Shown here one piece after another: positions 53,662 to 64,000 of a DNA stretch of 64,000 nt (its first letter is position 1; every line of letters begins with the position of its first letter). The stretch comes from Escallonia rubra (taxonomy: Eukaryota; Streptophyta; Magnoliopsida; Escalloniales; Escalloniaceae). The notes beneath the pieces are model-generated. The model was not told the origin of the DNA and did no database searches. It worked only from the letters and a program-made list of their open reading frames with translations. Location: positions 797,001 to 861,000 of the forward strand of contig JAVXUO010001736.1 in assembly GCA_033065855.1 (NCBI GenBank). The letters are read 5' to 3'. The translations under genes and the position numbers were made by a program.

Positions 53662-54885
53662 TCACTTTCTGTATATTCTGATGTCTCTCCACCTTGATTC
53701 CATGTAGTAGCTTATGTTTGAAGGCGCTGCATAAACTCCACACTTGAAGTACAAGTCTCCTGGCCCTTGATCTTTATGCTGAAACTTCTGTTCACCGTCG
53801 ATGAAAACGGTCAACAACCCTCCATCCACATCATGGATTAAGTTGACCCTAAACCATTTATCATACAGATCAGTAGTCACAAGGTCGCCGCTGTAGAACC
53901 TCATGTCTCCATCATAAATCCTCAGTATTATAGTTGTTGCGCCATGGGATGCACCATGGATCTGCACTATTGTAGCACCAGAGGTTCCATTTGGCACAAA
54001 ACTATAACCTTCAAATTGCCAAACTCCGGATGAGTAATCAAGCCCCTGCATTAATGGAAAGAATTGGCTTATGTCCAATTATGTACCTGCCTGTGTGTGC
54101 ACAAGTTTGTTTTAATTTTTCGTCAAGCAAATGTAACATAGATAGAACGGAGCATCCATAAGGTGAATGAACACTGTAATGGTAGAGAGTGAGCTTGATA
54201 TGAAGTAGCTTGTTAGCTTGATGTAGGTCAATTTGTCTGTAGGTCTATTTGTCTGTGAGCTAGGTTCAAGCTTGAATGTGCATTTTAGGCTCATCGACGT
54301 CACCTAAGCTAGCTCGGACAGCTTAGTTTCTTACACTAAGTAATTAAGTCGAGCTCAAACCTGAATCAAAGCTCGCTTATTTAACCAGCCAAGCGGGCTC
54401 CACACCAAGCTCGGTTTGCTTGTCAGAATGACAAAGCATACTCATACTAAGGCTAATTTCGAGTCTATCTTGTCCTAAAAGCTCCAACTGTAGCTAATAC
54501 ACTTTTAACGACAAAAACTCAGCCTTACACATACGTGCATATTGTAGATGCATTTACAAGTAAGGTGAAGAGATGAGAGATGAAATGAGTAAGGTGAAGA
54601 GAGAAGAGATGAAATGAGTACGCGTATGCGGATTTCGGTACGTGGCTGGGTGTGGCTATTAGGGTCATGTGGCTTATCATCGGCGTACACCCACAACTTG
54701 TGAACTCCATTTTCATAACTGTATCGCTCAGAAAGTGGGATGTCGTATGGCTTCTGGAGCTCAAAGTTTGCATCAGCAGTTAATGGCACATTAGTGAAAC
54801 CATCTGTTGGATCGGCAGAGCACAAATGATTCAGTAAGCCGATTTGTAGCGTAAGTACAAGCACACTACAGTAGAAAAGATTCAT
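53662..54885 (-). CDS. Citrate-binding-like / alginate-lyase-2 fold protein, copy E (intact)
   Basis: Two exons, 54885-54622 and 54045-53662, split by a 576-bp GT-AG intron in phase 0 after RTEIRIR, give 215 residues, the usual size for plant citrate-binding proteins (Hevea CBP type). Residues 1-23 form a signal peptide ending near CSADPTDGF, so the product should be secreted or vacuolar. Conserved blocks are LQKPYDIPLSERYSYENGVH, LWVYADDKPH, PRTEIRIR (81-88), VWQFEGYSFVPNGTSGATIV, QIH (116-118), LRIYDGD, YDKWFRVNLIHDVDGG and YFKCGVYAAP (187-196). RTE-R, QIH and YFK-G-Y are also the signature motifs of PL7 alginate lyases, to which this fold belongs. Actual ligand or activity is unknown. An LTR retrotransposon lies about 100 bp past the stop. 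Confidence 0.92.
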
Positions 54886-54960
54886 AGTTCCTCTGTGTGG
54901 TTGTGTGTCAGTGTGTGTGGGGGGTTGGGTGTTGTGACTTGTAAGGCTTATTAAGGTTGC

Positions 54961-54968
54961 TATTTATA
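54961..54968 (-). promoter_or_regulatory. TATA box of copy E
   Basis: TATAAATA on the reverse strand, about 76 bases upstream of the copy E start codon, leaving room for a short leader. Confidence 0.6.
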
Positions 54969-57900
54969 AGACGGAGAGTTGGACAATAGATTTGCACGAG
55001 GCTGTGATTTCTATGAGGTTAAATATGAGCCGGGTGAATAACTTTCTACCATGGGAAGAATTATTTAAAAAAAAAAAAATCCCAGCCCGGTACGACGATT
55101 ATGCAGCCTTCGTTATTTACGTATTTCGTGTGGATTTTACCCGACATAACCTAGATCAATGCCAGGTAATTTACTTAACTAATTCAAATCTCGTCCTAGG
55201 TACTGATATCATGAAGATATCTCTCAGTTCATAGAAGTAGGATTGATCAGTCACAATAACGTTCTAGAGCCGGCCAGCGATCGTTGAATTTTACGACAAG
55301 AAATCGTTAACTGCGGAACCCATTTGCTAGAGAGAATTAGCTATACGAAATAATTCAACAAAGGTAAGAGAAAGGTCGAGAGAAAAATTATAAACCAAAG
55401 CTGAAAACAAATGGCTCCTAAATAGAAAAGTTACCAAGATGGAAACTTTTTGCTATGAAAGCAAGAACTGCGTTAAAACTGTCTTAAAAAACAACCTTAA
55501 CTTACAAATGAGCAGCATATGCTAAGGCATTGTGAGGCGGTCGTTTCAAGTACTAATGAGCCCTTAAGATATACACGGATTAAAAGTTTGCATCTCCAAA
55601 GGAAATTTTCCTTATAATATATATGTTTTGTACCCTTCCTTATTCTATAGAGAGTTGTTGTTAGAGAAATGAAAGAACTGCCTCACTAAGGCAGAATTGC
55701 CCCAGTTTGTTCCAAGTTTCTATTATTCAGGCAACGTTCCTGGGCATTCGTACCGTGCGGCGTGCATGATGGATTAGTAGATTTTTTCTGCAAAATTGAT
55801 GTTTTTTGTCGCAACGGATAACATCATCGTGAAGAGGAAAGGATATTGTGGTTGATATTGCATGATCCCGGACCATTGGTCCCAACCAATTAGGACAGTT
55901 AGATGAAGGCAGGTTAAGAGAGTCAGAAAGTTATTATACAATACATCCAATACACTAAATGGTCGAAACTATTGAGCATGCACCACCCAATAATATTTTC
56001 TAACTACGTCGCCCAGAGAAAAAAGTGTTGTACGTCATTGGATCACTCACTTCTATTTGCTATCCCACGGGACTTACTATAAGATGAATACTAACTAATC
56101 AATTAGTTAATTGCTTTTAGAATAAGATAAAGCAGTGGTTGACATACAGTCATACTGACTCTATATGGCATCTTCTGCTTCAGTGAGTGTGAACTTTTAT
56201 TGTATTTTTGGTTTTGTCTTCTTTGTTACGTAGTCGGGAACTTAAATAATCATTTTGATCTTCCTCGGGTGCTGGTTTGGACATGTATGCTGTTTTACTA
56301 TGTACCTACTCTTGTATTATTTCAGACATGGCCTGTTCAATTTATATATCGGGTGCTTTAAGAAATGGAACCCGTGACTATCGTGTTTTCAGCATTACAA
56401 CATCATGAAACAAGGTCTGATTTGTATTTAGTGGTTTGTAATACTATTGAGAGGTTTGAGTGCAGGTCTTAATGAGGTCTTGACATGTCTTCGATTTTTT
56501 GACTTATTGTACGAGAATGCTAAGTTTGAGTATACGTTTCAGTGCAACTGTAGTTAGATGCCAATTAGAATACGAGGCACAGAGTGTCAGAGCAATGTTA
56601 GGACATGGAAGGAGTCAAGGCGACTTGGGCAAAGCCTGAGAGGCTGGTAGTGGTCGTCGAGGAAGGTGAAGGTGCGAAGGGAGTACGGATAGTCTAAAGA
56701 TATCGAGAGTAGCACATTCAGAAGTCACTCTCTATAAGCTCTGAGAATATTACATTAAGATTCAAGATCCCAAATGAGGCTTAAGTCCTCCATTGGAATC
56801 TTGAGGTGCTTTGTCCTCTTGTGACACATGCATGGTGGCAGCAGGGAGTGACACCTTATTTTGGGTGCGCCATATGTCATTGCACTTTCGTACTGACTCG
56901 GCGTAGCCCCGCGTAGTTTTTCTCCGTCGACCCAGAAGGTCTGGCACATAGAGGTACTGAAATATAATCTGTGTCACCTAGTAAATCCCTAACTTAGCCT
57001 CTAGCGCCATGCTCATCCAATGTTCAGTATAGGCATCAAGAGGCACAAGTCAACTTGGCAGCCTGGGTTGAACCTTGCCCGGTCGCCAGGCTGGTTAGGC
57101 GCGATATCCTCAAACGACCTGCTCCCAGCTAAGAGTGACCCAGTGTCATCAGCGTAAGAGGTGATCATGACGATAAGCATTTGTAATGTTGGTGTGATGA
57201 TATAGCAGCCAAGTGTTTGTGATGGCAGCTTAGCACCTTGGGCGGAGGTAGCGTACGAAGAAGTCCTTTTGCCAGAGCACTTGAACAGAGCTACTCACAC
57301 TTCGGAGAGCGGCTTGGAGTATGAATGAGCATTGATGCTTGTGTACGGTGCATGAAGTTCCAGTAAACAGAATGTAGGCAAGTGCTCGGAACATTTGAGT
57401 GACTGGGATGCAGGTTTCCGATACCCAAGTGTCAAGAAAGATGTCCCGGACGACGGTGGTTAGGATGAAGGTGTGTAAGACAAAGTTGGACATTGCCGCC
57501 GGAGGTAGCCTGGTCCGCGTCCGAACTGCCCGATTGACTCCTATCAAGCAAACTAGTGCCAGTGGAGGAAAGAACAGGTGGTACGTACTCGTTTCAACTT
57601 TGAAGCTTGAAATACAAGATCTGGGACGAGAAACTAGAGAAAGGAAGAAATGATGGAAATACGCACAGACCTATTATCAGAACTCGGAAGTGAGCAGCGA
57701 CCACACGGAAAACAACTTCTTAGCTCTAAAACACGAAGTTTGTCCCAAGTTTTGCTCTTTAGTATTGGCTTTGGCCGGATATTATACACGTACTGTTGTC
57801 TATTTTAAGGTGCACCAAACGCCGGAAAATGTGAAACTTTTTTCAGAAAGTGTTTTCCTTCAATGAAACATCACCTCAACGACTGTAGATGAAATTTAAA

Positions 57901-58120
57901 ATTACATGCAAAGAGTGCCTAAATGTCCAAATCACTTGGGAAACGTCGTTCTAAAAGTCATTGAGTTTGACAATTATAATCTCCTTCTACCATTTTCTTG
58001 GCCCAAGTTTTACGAGGAGAAAATCAAACTATGAGTCGTCTGCTGGCAAAAGTTCAAGCAGAAAACAAAAGCATTACCACCCAAAGCCTTATAGAAGTTA
58101 TTTGCATTCATGTTTCCAGA
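54969..58120. other. Intergenic between copies E and F
   Basis: About 3.1 kb without recognised gene. 56560-57620 is less AT-rich and has ORFs on both strands (reverse 57230-57547, 105 codons, and 56762-56977), but none shows family motifs or paired repeats that I can identify. Confidence 0.4.
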
Positions 58121-59398
58121 TTATTTTTTGTAAATTTTGATGTCTCTCCATCTCGATTCCATATAGTAGCTGATATTACTTGGTGCACCATAAACTCCGC
58201 ACTTGAAGTGCAGGTCCCCAGGCCCTTGATCCTTATGTTCAAACTTCTGGTCGCCGTCAATGAAAACGGTCACCTTCCCTCCATCCACATCATGGATCAG
58301 ATTAACCCTAAACCACTTATCGTACAGATTGGTAGTCACCAGTTCTGAACTGTAGTACCTCATATTCCCCTCATAGATCCTTAGTAAGATAGTTGTATTT
58401 CCATGGGATGCACCATGGATTTGCACTATTGTTGCACCCGAGGTTCCATTTGGGACAAAAGCATAACCCTCAAATTGCCAAACTCCAGATGAGTAGTCCA
58501 GCCCCTGCAAGGCATAATAGATTTATTATTCAGATGTTTGCATCCATATAATTCCATAATCATAACACGAGATGATAATTATAGCAATAACAAGAAGATC
58601 AAGTTAGACTCAAAAACAAAATCTTATTTAGTTTCCTAATTCAACCAATTTAATCCTTTTTTATTTTATTTTTTTTATCTTCAATGAAAATGTATGGAAC
58701 GATTGAAGATCAACGATCCCCATGTATGTGGAAACAAGGTTTTCACCATACTTGGTCAGAATCCCAAGCTATATACCCTGTCATCAATCTCACTCAGCGA
58801 CGAGTGTTTCCTTCTCAAACGTTAGCCGGAAAGTCTCTTACGATGACATGCCACAACTAAAACTAACAAACGTGTTTTTATTTTGGACTCCGAATAGTGT
58901 ACCTTATGCTTTTCACAGTCCATCAGTATGTTGCCAATATTTTTCCAATGATCAACAAATTCTAGATCAAACTTAAAACTAAGTTGAATTTGGTAGGAGA
59001 TTGGATTGCTTGGTAATGGATGAGCAATACTCGAGCTCCATGTAAAGCTCGACTTTATCAAGCCGAAGTAGAGAAATTTACATACATGTGCAAAATTAAG
59101 AGAGACAAGGGAAAAGGATTACGCTTATACGGATTTCAGTGCGTGGCTGGGTGAGGCTGCCATTTTCGTGTGGCTTATCATCAGCATAGACCCACAGCCT
59201 GCGAATTCCATTTTCATAGCTGTAACGCTCTGCAAGAGGTATGTCATATGGCTTCTGGAGCTCGAAGTTTTCTTCCGTTAATGGCACGTTGATGAATCCA
59301 TCCGTGGGATCAGCACTACAAAATATGCAGTAGAGATTACTCTGAAATAAGCCCACAACTACCACATGGAGAAGCACCTTAATGCTGAACCAATTCAT
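58121..59398 (-). CDS. Citrate-binding-like / alginate-lyase-2 fold protein, copy F (intact)
   Basis: Exons 59398-59123 and 58504-58121 with a 618-bp phase-0 GT-AG intron encode 219 residues. An upstream in-frame ATG at 59470 exists, but the start at 59398 (MNWFSIKVLLHVVVVG) places the signal peptide first and matches copy G. After the signal come ADPTDGFINVPLTEENFELQ, KPYDIPLAERYSYENGIRRL, WVYADDKPHENGS, PRTEIRIS (85-92), VWQFEGYAFVPNGTSGATIV, QIH (120-122), LRIYEGNMRYYSSELVTTNL, LIHDVDGGKVTVFIDGDQKF and YFKCGVYGAP-type residues (HFKCGVY here). It is nearly identical to copy G in exon 2. Expected secreted or vacuolar; biochemical role not known. Confidence 0.92.
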
Positions 59399-59470
59399 CT
59401 CCCTCCCTCTCTCTTGATCAAGGATGCGTGAGAAACTCTTACTGTCCAAGGCAGCTATATCTAGCGGCAA

Positions 59471-61990
59471 CTAACATTTCTGTGTACTATCAAATGTTGT
59501 CACTTGGACCAACTATGCGTTTTCTTCAGCTCCCAACTTTAGGGGAATACATAGTCCAAAACATGACCGAGTTGGGAAAATATTATAAGGCTATTGTCAT
59601 ACTAGGGCAAGAGAATTGTTGTCCGAACTAACACTGAGTTTACTTTGTGCTGTTAAGTATCTAGGTCTGGCACTATTACTACTGAGTTGTAGAAACTCCT
59701 TCCATTTGCCTATGTTTTCTACTTCCTTGTCATTTATGTTTTCTAGTTTCTTGTCGTCTTTGCCATTTAGCGAATGATTCTACCTACTGCTATATCTATT
59801 CTTAAGTATTATTATCCTTAAAAAAATCACCTTATAATTGCACAAGATGCCACATAAATGTTGAAAAAAGTGAAGCAGGTAAGGTAAAGTAAAGAAGGTG
59901 TTGATGAAGTTAGGTGGGAGATTTCTAAAATTGAAAGTATTTTAGTTGGAGTTACGTGGCTGTTTTGCTCTAATAACAAGTATCGTCCATCAGTTTTGTA
60001 TGCAACGTCTATTATAACAAGTATCGTACCCCTGACTTGCCCTCGCTATCTTTTTGCGTGCAACTAATTAATATCTCCTTGATTACAAAGCTCTTAACTT
60101 AAAATTTTTTTTTTTTTGGCTAATTCTAAATCATTGTATTACGAATAAGAGAGAACCATTTACAATAACAGAAAAATTGTTTGAGCAAAACATATCTTAC
60201 ACCAGTGTGATTTGTTGTTGTACGTAGAAAGCATATAAAACTCATTTGCCCATTTTTCTGGTGAAAATTTCCCGTAAGCATTTTCTTTTTGCAAAATTCT
60301 TGGCTCAGTATAAACTCTTAGGGATAAAATAACTTTAACCTTCATATTGTGGTGTAATTATAAAAACAGATTCGATAATTCTTTTTTTTAGTGAAAAGAT
60401 TGAACTGCCCTTTTAAATCTTCCTTGTCATCTCACAGCACCACCCCATCTCTCTCTAGATCTGTCCTTTTCAACTCCACCACAGCACCACCCCAACACCA
60501 CCAATCACCATGACACCACTGGTAATGTGCGCGCGAGAGCAATCACACACACGCGCGCGCGCGCGCGCGCACATTATAATTGAACACCAAAACCACAATA
60601 ACCCAATCGAGTTCCATGTGCATCTCATGCACATACATACACCTGGATCAGCGCATACACTTAGTCACGCTCGCGCGCGCGCACATTATAATTGAACTCC
60701 AAATCCACCATAACCCAATTGAGCTCCATGTGCATCTCATGCACATACGTACACCTGGATCTGCGCATACACTCAGTCATGCGCGCGCGCGCACACATGC
60801 ACCAGACACGCTCGCACGCACTGGACATCGCGAACACCTATGCCCGTGCACGCCTGTGTCTCCGCATATCTCTACGTTTGGGAGTAGAAAGTGAATGAAA
60901 GATGGGGATCTGGGAAGTACATAAAAAAATACACGTATTTGAAGAGCTAAGGGCAATATTAGCATTTCTAAGATAAGAAATTGTTACATATGTCAAAACC
61001 GTTAATGTTGAAAAAATACACTTTGTTCCTTATTTTGGATATGAAAGTCAATTTTATCAAAACTTAGTTGACCCTAAACTTAAGGATAAAAGTAGTATTA
61101 TCCCAAATTTTTATCAGAAAAAAATCTATAATATAGTAATACAACATACAAAGTCCATGAACAAAGTCATATACCTCTTTAAACCAGGTTGGGGGAGCTT
61201 GGAAGACTTGCTTTCCTTGTCGAGGTATTTTTCATGTGGAATGGGACTTAGTATCAGATGCTACTTTTTTGAAAATATATTTAGCTGAAAGTTACTTTTA
61301 TCCCTCTTTAGAATGTCAAGAAACCCTCCTCAACAGGTACACTGCATATCTTTTTACCATTACAATTGACTCTCATTTTCCATTTTGGATTTTATATATG
61401 TAACGGGGCATGAGTTATAGTATAATATGAAAATTCGCTTGAATTGCAGCATTGCCAAAAATTGCTATGTTTGGAGCTCTATCACTTTGTTTACTATGTG
61501 AAGCGAAAGTACAACTGCAGCTGCTGGTCTGCGCATATTACATAAGAGATTTGCGAAATTTTTTTTGGTAGCTATACCTAGCCTCACAAGAGCTAGGGAA
61601 TATTTTGATCAGTAGGACCCCGTTTGTTAGCCTCCTTATGTCATCTTCAGTTTCCGGATTCTTGTTCCATCAATTCAAGAAATATAGAGACATCGTGCTT
61701 TGATGATCAGTTTTCGTGTTTGATTTTAATTTAAACTTCTATTTAAAATTTCAATTTTTGGAGATTTCAAAAGTTTTATGAGTGAAATTCAAGATGGGTA
61801 CAACCGTAAACTGTAAACATTAAATGGAAGGAACTATCGATCAAAGCCTTGCATTATTATTTTGCGTTTATCTTTGGAACGATATATAAGTTCTACTTTT
61901 AACATTTGAGCTCGTGTATCAAAGCGCATGTGCAATGACCTTCAATGACGAAAGTGGAGCTCATCTGGTGAAAAACTAGAGCTCAAAATC
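59471..61990. other. Intergenic between copies F and G
   Basis: AT-rich, no gene recognised. It contains the GC-rich tandem repeat at 60549-60792, listed separately. Its flanks (60420-60500 CACCACCCC-rich, 61080-61130 AT-rich) suggest an inserted element, but I could not define ends. Confidence 0.4.
60549..60792. repeat. Two ~112-bp tandem units with (GC)n tracts
   Basis: Two copies of a unit (GCGCGC run, ACATTATAATTGAAC, CCATGTGCATCTCATGCACA, TACACCTGGATC, GCGCATACACT) start at about 60560 and 60672, followed by a third GCGCGC run. Alternating purine-pyrimidine GC/CA tracts are strong Z-DNA formers in principle. ORFs across it are repeat artefacts. Confidence 0.85.
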
Positions 61991-63575
61991 TCAGATCATT
62001 TTTTTATATATTTTGATGTCTCTCCATCTCGATTCCATATAGTAGCTGATATTACTTGGTGCACCATAAACTCCGCATTTGAAATATAGGTCTCCAGGCC
62101 CTTGATCCTTATGCTGAAACTGCTGTTCACTGTCAATGAAAACGGTCACCTGCCCTTCATCCACATTATGGATTAAGTTAACCCTGAACCATTTATCATA
62201 CAGGTTGGTAGTCACTAGTTCTGAACTGTAGTACCTCATATTTCCCTCATAAATCCTTAGTAAAATTGTTGTATTCCCATGGGATGCACCATGGATCTGC
62301 ACTATTGTAGCACCAGAGGTTCCATTTGGAACAAAAGCATAACCCTCAAATTGCCAAACCCCAGATGAGTAGTCCAGCCCCTGCATAACAAATCTGTTCA
62401 GATGTTTGTATTTACAGGCATGTAATATAGTCATGTACCATTGCATAATTGAGATGAACAAAAAAGGTTAAAATGGGTTGGGTACCAAATTGGTCCATCC
62501 ATGATTGCTGTAGTCTCCTTACTGGATTAAATCAGTCAACTTCTTCCCCTATATCAACCAATTTAATCGATTTGTATATATTTTGTCAAAATACAGAAAA
62601 TGTTTGATGATTGTCATTCATGACTAAGACGCCATATAACAACATGACCCCTGCATTACGCAAAATTTCTCCCCTCTCTATATGGTTTAAATTCAAAGTT
62701 ATATACCACGTCATCCGTCTCACTCTCCACCGAACATATCCTTGTCGTAAGTCAACGGAGAGGCTTTTAGCAAAAAAGTTTCACTTGTCATCACCGTGGT
62801 TCACAAAGGTCCCGTGCTTTTTGTTTTGCGATCCAAACTGTTTTACCGTATGCTAAGGACAATCCGTCACTATGTTGGCAACGTTTTTGCATTGGCCATT
62901 ACAAATCCTGTCTTTCCTAAGAGAGCGGGAGGGGAAGCAGGGGCTCGACTTGTTGAACTATGTTAATGGCATGGACTAAATAGACTAAACTTGTAATCGT
63001 TATTCTTCCAGGACGGTAAAACAAGCCATTTCTTCCAAGCAGAGCACAATAGATTTTCTAGAAAAAGATCAACTGCTTGAGGTCTACTTGAAATCTTCTC
63101 GAACTTAAACTGAAAACTGAACTAGTCGAGGAGATATTGGCTCGATAATAATGAAACAGACTCGAGCCAAACTGTGGAGCTCGATAACATTATCAAGACA
63201 CCCAGTATTCAGCTCTGACTCCTTAACAGTCACATTGTTTTACGTATATGAAACTACGACAATTGTGCCAAATGAAGTGAGGAAAGGAAGAATAGTTACG
63301 CTGATTCGAATTTCAGTACGTGGCTGGGTAAGGCTTCCATTTTCGTGTGGCTTATCATCAGCATAGACCCACAGCCGGTGAACTCCATTTTTACAGCTGT
63401 AGCGCTCCGCAAGTGGTATGTCATACGGCTTCTGGAGCTCGAAATTTTCTTCTGCTAATGGCACGTTGATGAATCCATCAGTGGGATCAGCAGCAGATAA
63501 CATACAGTAGAGCTTACTCTCCAATAAACCTAGCATCACCACATAGGGAAGCACATTGATGCTGAAACAATTCAT
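61991..63575 (-). CDS. Citrate-binding-like / alginate-lyase-2 fold protein, copy G (intact)
   Basis: Exons 63575-63300 and 62380-61991 with a 919-bp phase-0 GT-AG intron encode 221 residues. The start at 63575 (MNCFSINVLPYVVMLGLLES) is preferred over an upstream ATG at 63611 because it begins the signal peptide and matches copy F. Blocks include ADPTDGFINVPLAEENFELQ, KPYDIPLAERYSCKNGVHRL (Cys replaces the Tyr seen in E and F), WVYADDKPHENGS, PRTEIRIS, VWQFEGYAFVPNGTSGATIV, QIH (120-122), VIFIDS-type strand (TVFIDSEQQF) and YFKCGVYGAP. The tail IYKKMI is two residues longer than copy F through a one-base change at the stop. It is a recent duplicate of F, and intron and flanks also align in part. 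Confidence 0.92.
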
Positions 63576-63611
63576 CTCTTTCTCCCTCTCTTTCTCTCTC
63601 TCTTGCTCCAA

Positions 63612-64000
63612 GGAAGCTATATGCTGGTGACTGGCGGTAGGAAACTAATGTGCAGGCTACAACTTTCACATAGTTCCAAAGGTAAGCTTATTATCCAAGA
63701 GTATGAATAGTAACATCCGGTGCAGGTTGTTAATATGACCAAATTAAGATATATTAATCTGGAACTTTTTCAGTAGAAACTATTCTCGTTGGAGTTATGT
63801 GGTTGTTTTGCTTGTGAAAAAGTACTGTGCTTTGCTGAACTAACCCGTGCTATGCTGGTGTCATCAGTATGTTTGTATGCATGCAGCATCTCTAACAACG
63901 AAGTAATATTAGAAGTTGTTGTGCTTGATAAACTTGAACTCGATCGCGCATTTACTGTTTTTTTTCAGAATTTACAGGTGTTTTTGACTTCGAGTGAAGA
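63612..64000. other. Upstream flank of copy G
   Basis: The presumed promoter region of copy G runs to the window edge. No clear TATA box or further array member is seen before the sequence ends. Confidence 0.35.

Noticed and set aside
57230-57653. Overlapping ORFs of 105 and 84 codons on opposite strands
   Set aside because: No motifs, and both strands are open over the same stretch, as expected by chance in less AT-rich DNA.

Overview
The window is nuclear DNA of a flowering plant, most likely a eudicot. Genes are split by GT-AG introns, intergenic DNA is AT-rich, simple repeats are common, and plant families of transposable elements dominate. I cannot name the species. Two host loci are visible. 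The first, on the + strand (3492-23106), is the 3' half of a UGT80A-type sterol 3-beta-glucosyltransferase gene. Its eight visible exons stay in frame, and its 5' exons lie beyond the left edge. The second, on the - strand (24011-63575), is a tandem array of small secreted proteins of the citrate-binding / alginate-lyase-2 fold (PF08787-like). Three copies are intact (E 53662-54885, F 58121-59398, G 61991-63575) and there are four remnants (A, B, C, D).

Region by region: 1-3491 is intron DNA with CCACCA-rich repeats and a broken LINE. The 6.0-kb intron at 3826-9865 holds three adjacent TIR elements. Two of them carry pieces of host genes: a REVEILLE-type MYB exon and an NB-ARC resistance-gene segment, the latter split by a hAT element with a clean 8-bp target duplication. 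The 9.4-kb intron at 13502-22905 holds a Mutator-like element with a 9-bp target duplication, a 26S rDNA fragment and a 2.8-kb solo LTR. From 23.1 to 29.4 kb come three decayed citrate-binding-like copies.

From 29.4 to 47 kb lies a deep transposon nest. A Ty1-copia remnant is broken by a small hAT and by a Mutator-like element. The latter is itself hit by a complete, coding-intact hAT element (31420-35621, 758-aa transposase) and by another non-autonomous hAT (36901-38282). Next come a Ty3-type LTR fragment, an inverted copia gag start, a foldback MITE and a Harbinger-like element with a broken Myb/SANT ORF. At 48902-50397 a third gene-carrying TIR element holds a CYP71-type P450 fragment. 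At 50595-53562 is a complete non-autonomous LTR retrotransposon with a 285-aa ORF I cannot assign and an array of ATCGAT-centred short repeats. It sits about 100 bp from the 3' end of copy E.

The host loci show no evident functional link. Sterol glucosylation acts at membranes, while the citrate-binding-like proteins carry signal peptides and probably go to the wall or vacuole. The most notable observations are: (i) the intact array members keep the RTE-R, Q-I-H and YFK-G-Y motifs of PL7 lyases; (ii) three separate TIR elements carry host-gene fragments; (iii) an apparently intact hAT; (iv) the unassigned LTR element. All family calls come from reading translated sequence by eye; no database search was run.
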